37,367 nt of DNA from positions 1-37,367 of the forward strand of contig NZ_QGKS01000251.1 of assembly GCF_003172935.1 (NCBI RefSeq), written 5' to 3'. This stretch comes from Micromonospora sicca. Lineage in GTDB: Bacteria; Actinomycetota; Actinomycetes; Mycobacteriales; Micromonosporaceae. The position numbers were made by a program, and so were the translations under genes. Below the pieces are notes generated by a model that worked only from the letters and a program-made list of their open reading frames with translations, did no database searches and was not told where the DNA came from. Shown here piece by piece: positions 31,846 through 37,367 of this stretch; positions within the stretch are counted from its first letter, which is position 1, and every line of letters starts with the position of its first letter.

Positions 31846-32748
31846 TCAGACCGGCTGGTGGGCCGTCCACCGGCCCGTGGCCGGCTCGCCGGAGGCGGCG
31901 ACGTGGCTGGCGCGGGTGACGGTGACCCGCATCGCGCGCGGCACGGTGACGTGCCGGACGGCGATGTGCGGGACGCTCGCGTGCCGGACGGCGACGTGCG
32001 GAACGGTCGCGGGTCGGACGGTGACCTGCGGGAGGGTCGCCTGCGGGACGGGGACGGTGACGGGGCGGTGCCGCCACAGCCAGGCGACGTCGTGGCCGAA
32101 CGACTCGACCAGGATCGCCAGCGCGCCCGCCACCAGCACGGTCGTCGCCGGCGGCGGCAGCGCGGCGGCGGCCGCGACGGCCAGCACGACGCCCTGCGCG
32201 GCCGCGACGACCTTGCGCCAGTACCGCGGCGGCAGGGTGCCGCGCATCCAGGGCAGCAGCCAGCCCGCGGCGACGAAGGCGTACCGCATCCCGCCGGCGG
32301 CCAGCACCCAGCCGCCGACGGCCGGCGCCAGGTGGACGCTGAGCACCAGGATCAGGAACGCGTCGACCTCCATGTCGAACCGCGCGCCCAGGTCGCTCGC
32401 GGTCCCGGTGCGTCGGGCCACCCGACCGTCGACCGCGTCGAGGGCCAGCGCCACGGCGGTGAGCGGGACCAGCACCGCCACCGGCGCCGGCCGCCCCCAG
32501 CCGTCGACCGTCAGGGCCAGCACGCCGCCGACGAGGACCGCCCGGGTCAGGGTCACCCGGTCCGCCGGGCCGAGCGCGTCCCTCCCGGCCGCCCGCAGGC
32601 CGCGCCGTAACAGACCGCACAGGGCCGCGCCGTACGCGAGGCCGGCCAGCCAGCCGGGCGCGCCGAGCCCGACCGTGCCGGCCAGCCCGGCCAGCAGGAC
32701 GAACTGGGCGATCAGCCCGAGTAGCGGCCCATTTCGAACCGTGGACAC
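31846..32748 (-). CDS. CDP-alcohol phosphatidyltransferase with repeat-containing C-terminal tail
   Basis: 300 residues from a GTG at 32748. This start is favoured because a promoter lies just upstream and GGAGG is 4 nt away; an in-frame GTG at 32790 would add 14 residues but lies within the promoter. The family signature DGxxARx8Gx3Dx3D is complete (Asp107, Ala111, Arg112, Gly121, Asp125, Asp129) in DGRVARRTGTASDLGARFDM. About six membrane helices flank it. Such enzymes exchange CMP of a CDP-alcohol for another alcohol to form phospholipids. Residues 230-273 are degenerate decapeptide repeats, and the tail beyond the last helix is not part of the catalytic domain. Confidence 0.88.
   Translation of the reverse strand: MSTVRNGPLLGLIAQFVLLAGLAGTVGLGAPGWLAGLAYGAALCGLLRRGLRAAGRDALGPADRVTLTRAVLVGGVLALTVDGWGRPAPVAVLVPLTAVALALDAVDGRVARRTGTASDLGARFDMEVDAFLILVLSVHLAPAVGGWVLAAGGMRYAFVAAGWLLPWMRGTLPPRYWRKVVAAAQGVVLAVAAAAALPPPATTVLVAGALAILVESFGHDVAWLWRHRPVTVPVPQATLPQVTVRPATVPHVAVRHASVPHIAVRHVTVPRAMRVTVTRASHVAASGEPATGRWTAHQPV
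31930..32061 (-). repeat. Degenerate 30-bp tandem repeats encoding decapeptides
   Basis: Within the phosphatidyltransferase tail the protein reads PQVTVRPATV, PHVAVRHASV, PHIAVRHVTV and then PRAM, with a diverged copy in front (VTVPVPQATL). Each unit is 10 residues, or 30 bp, with Pro at the first position and Val, Arg and His recurring. Confidence 0.8.
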
Positions 32749-32758
32749 CCTGCCTCCG

Positions 32759-32787
32759 TGTCTATGATCGACAACCCTGCCAGTCAA
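32759..32787 (-). promoter_or_regulatory. Vegetative-type promoter of the phosphatidyltransferase gene
   Basis: On the minus strand TTGACT (32782-32787) and TAGACA (32759-32764) are separated by 17 bp, close to the sigma-70/HrdB pattern. The predicted transcript start is at about 32752, only a few nt before the GTG at 32748, so the transcript would be almost leaderless. Confidence 0.6.
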
Positions 32788-32840
32788 CACGGGTAATACG
32801 GCCGTCCGGTTCGGTCCGGATGCGGAAAAGAGGGAATTTC

Positions 32841-33818
32841 GTGACCCGCGACGCCCGCGCCTTCTGGCTCCGCGTCCCCGGCGAGGGCGAGATCCGGTCG
32901 CTGACCCTCCCCGCCCCCGGCTCCGACGAAGTGCTGGTCCGCACCCGTTACTCGGGCGTCAGCCGGGGCACCGAGACCCTGGTCTTCGCCGGCCGGGTCC
33001 CCGCCGACCAGTACGCCACCATGCGCGCCCCGTTCCAGGAGGGCGACTTCCCGGCCCCGGTCAAGTACGGCTACCTCAACGTGGGCGTCGTCGAGGAGGG
33101 GCCCGAGGCGTTGCGCGGGCGGACCGTCTTCTGCCTGTACCCGCACCAGACCGCGTACGTCGTGCCGGCCGAGGCGGTGGTGGTCGTACCGGACGGGGTG
33201 CCGGCGGCCCGGGCGGTGCTGGCCGGCACGGTGGAGACCGCGGTGAACGCGCTCTGGGACGCCGCGCCGCTGGTCGGCGACCGGGTCACCGTGATCGGCG
33301 GCGGCATGGTCGGCTGCTGCGTCGCCGCCCTGCTGGCCCGCTTCCCCGGGGTACGGACCGAGCTGGTCGACGCCGACCCGGCGCGGGCCACGGTGGCCGC
33401 CGCGCTCGGGGTCGACTTCGCCCTTCCCGCCGACGCCGCCGGCGGGCGGGACCTGGTGGTGCACGCCAGCGCCAGCGCCGACGGCCTGCAACGGTCCCTG
33501 GAACTGCTCCGCCCGGAGGGCACCGTGCTGGAGCTGAGCTGGTACGGCGACCGTCCGGTCACGCTCCGCCTCGGTGGGGCGTTCCACTCGGGACGACTGC
33601 GCATCCACAGCAGCCAGGTGGGTACGGTGGCGCCGCGGCGGGCCGACCGGAGCTACCGCGACCGGCTGGCGCTGGCCCTGGACCTGCTCGCCGATCCGGC
33701 CTTCGACGCGCTGCTCACCGGTCGGTCCCGGTTCGCCGAACTGCCCGACGTGCTCGACCGACTCGGCACGGGCCGCCTGCCCGCGCTCTGCCACCTCATC
33801 ACCTACGACGGGGAGTGA
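32841..33818 (+). CDS. MDR-family dehydrogenase (zinc-binding alcohol dehydrogenase-like)
   Basis: 325 residues from a GTG at 32841 with GAGGGA 6 nt upstream; an ATG at 32820 has no such site. The N-terminal GroES-like part has VLVRTRYSGVSRGTETLVFA and VKYGYLNVGVVEEG. The Rossmann part has the nucleotide loop VTVIGGGMVGCCVAALL and LVDADPARATVA. The usual catalytic zinc cysteine of the family is replaced in YSGVSRGTE, and no structural-zinc cysteine cluster is visible, so it is probably a zinc-independent member. It opens the plus-strand half of the divergent locus, and the pterin-synthase homologue starts 3 bp after it. Confidence 0.85.
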   Translation: MTRDARAFWLRVPGEGEIRSLTLPAPGSDEVLVRTRYSGVSRGTETLVFAGRVPADQYATMRAPFQEGDFPAPVKYGYLNVGVVEEGPEALRGRTVFCLYPHQTAYVVPAEAVVVVPDGVPAARAVLAGTVETAVNALWDAAPLVGDRVTVIGGGMVGCCVAALLARFPGVRTELVDADPARATVAAALGVDFALPADAAGGRDLVVHASASADGLQRSLELLRPEGTVLELSWYGDRPVTLRLGGAFHSGRLRIHSSQVGTVAPRRADRSYRDRLALALDLLADPAFDALLTGRSRFAELPDVLDRLGTGRLPALCHLITYDGE

Positions 33819-33821
33819 TCC

Positions 33822-34220
33822 GTGTTCAACGTGACCGTCCGTGACCACATGATGGTCGCCCACAGCTTCACCGGCGACGTCTTCGGGCCCGCCCAGCGGC
33901 TGCACGGCGCCACCTTCGTCGTCGACGCCACCTTCCGCCGCCCCGACCTCGACGCCGACGGGATCGTCGTCGACATCGGCCGGGCGACCGAGCAGCTCAA
34001 GGCCGTCCTCGGCGAGCTGACCTACCGCAACCTGGACGACGAGCCCGACTTCGCCGGGGTGAACACCACCACGGAGGTGCTGGCCCGCACGGTCGCCGAC
34101 CGGCTCGCCGAGCGGGTGCACGCCGGCCGGCTCGGCGACGGCGCGCGGGGCCTGGCCGGCATCACCGTCACGCTGCACGAGTCGCACGTCGCCTGGGCCA
34201 GCTACGACCGGTCGCTGTAG
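33822..34220 (+). CDS. Degenerate 6-pyruvoyl-tetrahydropterin synthase / QueD homologue
   Basis: 132 residues from a GTG at 33822, close to the normal PTPS/QueD length. The T-fold is recognisable: [67 protein letters not shown] and [16 protein letters not shown]. Zinc ligands His14 and His28 remain, but the third (HGH) is Ala30. The catalytic Cys of the CxxxHGH motif is Ala24, and the Asp-His pair (LDHRNL) is Thr67-Tyr68. The pterin-anchoring glutamate is present as Glu120. It may therefore bind a pterin-like ligand without normal PTPS/QueD catalysis. It sits between a dehydrogenase and a glycosyltransferase. Confidence 0.85.
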   Translation: MFNVTVRDHMMVAHSFTGDVFGPAQRLHGATFVVDATFRRPDLDADGIVVDIGRATEQLKAVLGELTYRNLDDEPDFAGVNTTTEVLARTVADRLAERVHAGRLGDGARGLAGITVTLHESHVAWASYDRSL

Positions 34221-34223
34221 CGG

Positions 34224-35261
34224 ATGACCACGCTGCACGTGGTGCTGCCGGGCGACATCGACGACCCGGCCAGCCCCAGCGGCGGCAACGGCTACGACCG
34301 CCGGGTCTGCCAGGGGCTCGCCGCGGCCGGCTGGACCGTCCGGGAGCATCCCCTGCCCGGCGACTGGCCGCGACCGGGGGCGGGGGAGCGGGCCGCCCTC
34401 GCCGGCGTCCTCGCCGGGCTGCCCGACGGCGCGCTGGTGCTGCTCGACGGGCTGGTCGCCTCGACCGTGCCGGAGGTGCTGGCGCCGCAGACCCGCCGGC
34501 TGCGCCTGGTGCCGCTCGTGCACCTGCCGCTGGAGACCGACGCCGAGGCCGCGGCGCTGGCCGCCGCCACCGCCGTCGTCACCACCAGCGAGTGGACCCG
34601 CCGCCGGCTGCTCGACCGGTACGCCCTGCCCGCCGATCGGGTCCGGGCGGCCCCACCCGGGGTGGACCCCGCGCCGCCGACCCCCGGCTCGGCGGCCGGC
34701 GCCGCGCTGCTCTGCGTCGCGGCGGTCACCCCGCACAAGGGCCACGACGTGCTCGCCGCAGCGCTGGCCACGGTCGCCGACCTGCCCTGGACCTGCGACT
34801 GCGTGGGCGCGCTGACCCGGGACCCCGACTTCGTGGACCGGCTGCGCCGGCAGCTCACCGACGCCGGCCTCACCGGCCGGGTCCGCCTGCTCGGCGCCCG
34901 CACCGGCGTGGCCCTGCACGAGGCGTACGCCCGCGCGGACCTGCTGGTGCTCCCCTCGCGCGGGGAGACGTACGGGATGGTGGTCACCGAGGCGCTGGCC
35001 CGGGGCGTACCGGTGCTGGGCACCGACGCCGGCGGGCTGCCCGAGGCGCTCGGGCACGCCCCCGACGGCAGCCGGCCCGGCCTGCTCGTGCCGCCCGACG
35101 ACCCGGACGCGCTGGCCGGCGCGCTGCGCCGCTGGCTCACCGACCCCGCGCAGCGGGCCCGGCTGCGGCGATCCGCCCGGGACCGGCGGGACACCCTCAC
35201 CGACTGGGCGGTCACCTCGACCCGCCTGGCGGCCGCACTGAAGGAGACCACGGCGGCATGA
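34224..35261 (+). CDS. GT4-family glycosyltransferase
   Basis: 345 residues. The start ATG at 34224 is 3 bp after the previous stop. The N-terminal half has HVVLPGDIDDPASPSGGNGY and a mid-linker AVVTTSEWTRRRLLDRYAL. The C-terminal donor domain has LLCVAAVTPHKGHDVLAAAL (the basic K of the GT4 site), VRLLGARTGVALHEAYARAD and the E(x7)E motif PSRGETYGMVVTEALARG. The family retains anomeric configuration and uses a nucleotide sugar; donor and acceptor are unknown. Coupled by ATGA to the methyltransferase, so both probably act on the same product. Confidence 0.9.
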   Translation: MTTLHVVLPGDIDDPASPSGGNGYDRRVCQGLAAAGWTVREHPLPGDWPRPGAGERAALAGVLAGLPDGALVLLDGLVASTVPEVLAPQTRRLRLVPLVHLPLETDAEAAALAAATAVVTTSEWTRRRLLDRYALPADRVRAAPPGVDPAPPTPGSAAGAALLCVAAVTPHKGHDVLAAALATVADLPWTCDCVGALTRDPDFVDRLRRQLTDAGLTGRVRLLGARTGVALHEAYARADLLVLPSRGETYGMVVTEALARGVPVLGTDAGGLPEALGHAPDGSRPGLLVPPDDPDALAGALRRWLTDPAQRARLRRSARDRRDTLTDWAVTSTRLAAALKETTAA

Positions 35262-36073
35262 CCACCCAACTCCCGCCCGACTTCGCGGACTGGCTGCGGC
35301 TGCGCGAGCCCGCCGACGCCGCGGCCCGCGCCACCGACCTGGTCGCCCGGGTCCGCCGCCGGCTGACCGGTGACCGGCCGCTGGTCGTGCACGACCTGGG
35401 CACCGGGACCGGTGCGATGGGACGCTGGCTGGCGCCGCTGCTGCCCGGGCCGCAGCACTGGATCCTGTACGACCGGGACGCCGACCTGCTGGACCGGGCC
35501 ATGGCCGACCTGGTGGACGCCGCCGCCGACGGCAGCAAGGTCACCGTCGAGACCCGGCGCGCCGACATCACCCGGCTGACCGCCGCGGACCTCGCCGGCG
35601 CCGGCCTGGTCACCGCCTCGGCGCTGCTGGACATGCTCACCGCCGCCGAGGTCGAGCGGGTGGTGGCGGCGTGCGCCGGGCACCTCACGCTGTTCATGCT
35701 CACCGTGGTCGGCCGGGTCGAGTTCACCCCGGCCGACCCGCTGGACGCGGAGTTCGCCGCGGCGTTCAACGCGCACCAGCGCCGTACCGTCGACGGCCGC
35801 GCCCTGCTCGGGCCGGACGCGGTCGCGGCCACCCGGGCGGCGTTCGCCCGGCGGGGCACCGAGGTGCTGGTCCGGCCCAGCCCGTGGCGGCTCGGCCCGA
35901 AGCAGGCGACGCTGACCGCGGAGTGGCTGACCGGCTGGCTCGACGCGGCCGGCGAGCAGCGGCCGGAGCTGGCCGCGCCGGCCGGGGCGTACCGGCGGCG
36001 GCGGCTGGCCGAGGCGGCCGAGGGGCGGCTGCGGGTGCTGCTGCACCACGCCGACCTGCTGGCCGGCGGGTGA
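35258..36073 (+). CDS. Class I SAM-dependent methyltransferase
   Basis: 271 residues. The SAM-binding loop is VVHDLGTGTGAMGRWLAPLL (motif I) followed by the acidic YDRDADLLDRA (motif II) and a motif near ASALLDMLTAAEVERVVAAC. The C-terminal half, with FAAAFNAHQRRTVDGRALLG and PSPWRLGPKQATLTAEWLTG, is not a family I can name further. It is coupled to the glycosyltransferase by ATGA and to the following membrane protein by nearness. Substrate unknown. Confidence 0.87.
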   Translation: MTTQLPPDFADWLRLREPADAAARATDLVARVRRRLTGDRPLVVHDLGTGTGAMGRWLAPLLPGPQHWILYDRDADLLDRAMADLVDAAADGSKVTVETRRADITRLTAADLAGAGLVTASALLDMLTAAEVERVVAACAGHLTLFMLTVVGRVEFTPADPLDAEFAAAFNAHQRRTVDGRALLGPDAVAATRAAFARRGTEVLVRPSPWRLGPKQATLTAEWLTGWLDAAGEQRPELAAPAGAYRRRRLAEAAEGRLRVLLHHADLLAGG

Positions 36074-36123
36074 ACCGGACGGCCACGCCGTACGTGACAC
36101 CGGGTGGACAGAGGGAGGACCGC

Positions 36124-37116
36124 TTGTCGCACGCGACCATCGCCACGCCCGTCGTACCCCCGGTGGCGACCGCCGCGTCCCCGGCCGCGGCCCGGTCACC
36201 GTGGGCCTGGGTCCGCACGCTCGGTGGGCTGGGGGTGCTCGCCGCCCTGGTCTGGTGGGTGGGCACCGGGCCGTTCCTCGACGGGCTGCGGCTGATCGAC
36301 GGCCGGGCGCTCGCCGCGGCCCTCGCCATCGGCCTCGTCACCACCGTCTGCTGCGCCTGGCGGTGGGCGCTGGTCGCGGGCGGCCTCGGCGTGCGGCTGC
36401 CGATGGGCGCCGCGGTGGCGCACTGCTACCGCGCGGTCTTCCTCAACTCGACGCTCCCCGGCGGGGTGCTGGGCGACGTGCACCGGGCGGTGCGGCACGG
36501 CCGGGACGCCGGCGACGTCAGCCGGGGCATCCGCGCGGTGGTCTGGGAACGCACCGCCGGGCAGGTCGTCCAACTGTTCATCGCCGTGGTCGTGCTGGCC
36601 GCGCTGCCCTCGCCGGTCCGGCCGTACCTGCCGGCGGTGGCCGGCGCGCTGCTGGCCGTCGGGCTGGGCCTGGTCCTGCTCGCCCGGCGGGCGCCCCGCT
36701 CCGGCGCCTCCCGGTGGGGGCGGGCGCTGCGCACCGCGGTGGCCGACGTCCGGTCCGGACTGCTCGCCCGGCGCACCTGGCTGGGCGTGGTGGTCGCCTC
36801 CGCCGTGGTGGTCGCCGGCCACCTGGCCACCTTCGTGGTCGCGGCCCGCACCGCGGGCGCCGACGCGCCGCTGGCCCGGCTGGTGCCGCTGACGTTGCTG
36901 GCCCTGCTGGCGATGGGGCTGCCGGCCAACGTCGGCGGGTTCGGCCCGCGCGAGGGGGTCGCCGCGTGGGCGTTCGCCGCCGCCGGCCTGACCGCCGCGC
37001 AGGGCGTCGCCGCCGCCATGGTGTACGGCGCGCTGGTGCTCGTCGCGAGCCTGCCCGGCGCGGCCGTGCTGCTGCTGCGCCGGTCCCCGGCAACGCCGGC
37101 CGGCACCGACCGCTGA
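36124..37116 (+). CDS. Flippase-like / lysylphosphatidylglycerol synthase TM-domain membrane protein
   Basis: 330 residues from a TTG at 36124 preceded by GGGAGG 5 nt upstream. A GTG at 36070 overlapping the methyltransferase stop would add 18 residues. About eight membrane helices are present. Family features are FLNSTLPGGVLGDVHRAVRH, VVWERTAGQVVQLFIAVVV, ANVGGFGPREGVAAWAFAAAG and a basic C-terminus, as in the UPF0104/AglD-like group. Members move lipid-linked intermediates or form the membrane part of MprF. This one has no catalytic domain, so export or flipping of a lipid product of the preceding enzymes is the natural guess. Confidence 0.87.
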   Translation: MSHATIATPVVPPVATAASPAAARSPWAWVRTLGGLGVLAALVWWVGTGPFLDGLRLIDGRALAAALAIGLVTTVCCAWRWALVAGGLGVRLPMGAAVAHCYRAVFLNSTLPGGVLGDVHRAVRHGRDAGDVSRGIRAVVWERTAGQVVQLFIAVVVLAALPSPVRPYLPAVAGALLAVGLGLVLLARRAPRSGASRWGRALRTAVADVRSGLLARRTWLGVVVASAVVVAGHLATFVVAARTAGADAPLARLVPLTLLALLAMGLPANVGGFGPREGVAAWAFAAAGLTAAQGVAAAMVYGALVLVASLPGAAVLLLRRSPATPAGTDR

Positions 37117-37171
37117 CCGCGCCTACGGTGGACCTTGGTGTGCGCGGCCGGCGCGTCCGGCGGCACCGGAC

Positions 37172-37179
37172 GGAGGAGG
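37172..37179 (+). promoter_or_regulatory. Orphan ribosome-binding site, probably of an interrupted gene
   Basis: GGAGGAGG is followed only by GTG TCG ACT AGT AGT TGA, which stops after five codons, and the GTG is too close to the site. A TANNNT -10-like box (TACGGT, 37124-37129) precedes it. The base composition drops in GC from about 37184. A former gene start seems to have been split by the mobile element to the right. Confidence 0.45.
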
Positions 37180-37192
37180 TGTCGACTAGTAG

Positions 37193-37208
37193 TTGACTCT
37201 CTGGTCAA
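37193..37208. repeat. Short inverted repeat TTGAC-N6-GTCAA ahead of the recombinase gene
   Basis: TTGAC (37193-37197) and GTCAA (37204-37208) flank TCTCTG. It lies 22 bp before the recombinase ATG and overlaps a -35-like TTGACT, so it could be a recombinase-binding or autoregulatory site. Confidence 0.4.
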
Positions 37209-37229
37209 GTCTGTTCAGGCTTACCTGCT

Positions 37230-37367
37230 ATGGGTAGCGCTTATCGGATCGGGGAGTTCGCCAAGCGGGTGGGCCGCTCGGTGGGCACGGTGCGTCGCTG
37301 GGAGGCGGAGGGGCGGATCAGCGTGCGCCGGCTGCCGTCGGGTCAGCGTTACTTCGACGACTCCGAT
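37230..37367 (+). CDS. IS607-family serine recombinase OrfA, N-terminal MerR-type HTH (3' end off window)
   Basis: 46 codons are visible. The peptide has YRIGEFAKRVGRSVGTVRRW, then EAEGRISVRRLPSGQRYF. This is the MerR-like winged helix found at the N-terminus of IS607 transposases, which precedes a serine-recombinase catalytic domain that would lie beyond the window. A free MerR-type regulator with the same HTH is the alternative, but the GQRYF ending and the lower-GC upstream sequence favour IS607. The serine catalytic domain and the usual tnpB partner cannot be checked here. Confidence 0.68.
   Translation, partial: MGSAYRIGEFAKRVGRSVGTVRRWEAEGRISVRRLPSGQRYFDDSD

Larger units (their letters stand above)
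37184..37367 (+). mobile_element. Left end of an IS607-type element (continues off window)
   Basis: Composition changes at about 37184 and the serine-recombinase-type orfA starts at 37230. IS607 elements have no terminal inverted repeats and no target duplication, so the exact boundary cannot be fixed from one end. Confidence 0.5.

Noticed and set aside
32784..35057. 757-codon open frame on the minus strand
   Set aside because: Antisense to the dehydrogenase, pterin-synthase homologue and glycosyltransferase, which carry recognisable motifs; composition is that of a shadow frame.
37124..37181. A small gene starting at GTG 37179
   Set aside because: It ends after five codons, and the ribosome-binding site is too close to the GTG; better explained as an interrupted gene start.

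Overview
The window is very GC-rich, uses GTG and TTG starts freely and has tightly overlapping genes. With a SARP regulator and polyketide-type tailoring enzymes, this fits an actinomycete chromosome, most likely Micromonosporaceae (Micromonospora-like). That assignment is inferred from style and gene content, since there is no rRNA or marker gene here.

Positions 1-4532 (minus strand): a System I cytochrome c maturation run, ccmC-ccmE-ccmF-ccmG-ccmH, in which consecutive genes overlap; the last runs off the left edge. System I is unexpected in an actinomycete. Positions 4654-19839 (plus strand): a long, mostly translationally coupled respiratory run that diverges from the ccm genes. It encodes an oxidase with a cytochrome c domain fused to subunit II, subunits I and III, a small membrane protein, CtaG, a cytochrome c lipoprotein, and a diheme cytochrome / Rieske / cytochrome b complex. 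It continues into a pyruvate oxidase-like ThDP enzyme, a YdiJ-like FAD/Fe-S D-2-hydroxyacid dehydrogenase, an enolase-superfamily enzyme and a PPC-domain protein. Read together, this looks like one electron route from pyruvate or D-hydroxyacids through quinone, bc complex and cytochrome c to oxygen, with its own haem-attachment machinery next door.

Positions 19840-25918: a small SARP regulator followed by a compact polyketide-tailoring cassette: a 44-codon ORF, a double ABM domain fused to an FAD monooxygenase, a separate ABM protein, a P450 and a tandem TcmI-type cyclase. No ketosynthase, chain-length factor or ACP is present. xGTGACG heptamers at 11-bp spacing lie upstream of both the SARP gene and the cassette and look like SARP operators. 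A strong hairpin closes the cassette. Positions 25927-26796 (minus) encode a LigB/YgiD-type extradiol dioxygenase.

Positions 27012-30078 (plus): a molybdate uptake operon (HTH-TOBE regulator, modA, modB, modC). Positions 30094-37116: a divergent locus. A LtaS/sulfatase-like membrane enzyme and a CDP-alcohol phosphatidyltransferase are on the minus strand. A dehydrogenase, a degenerate pterin-synthase homologue, a GT4 glycosyltransferase, a methyltransferase and a flippase-like membrane protein are on the plus strand. I infer an uncharacterised pathway making or decorating an envelope glycolipid or phospholipid. The right edge holds the start of an IS607-type element that appears to have inserted just behind a ribosome-binding site.

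No tRNA, rRNA or CRISPR array was seen.
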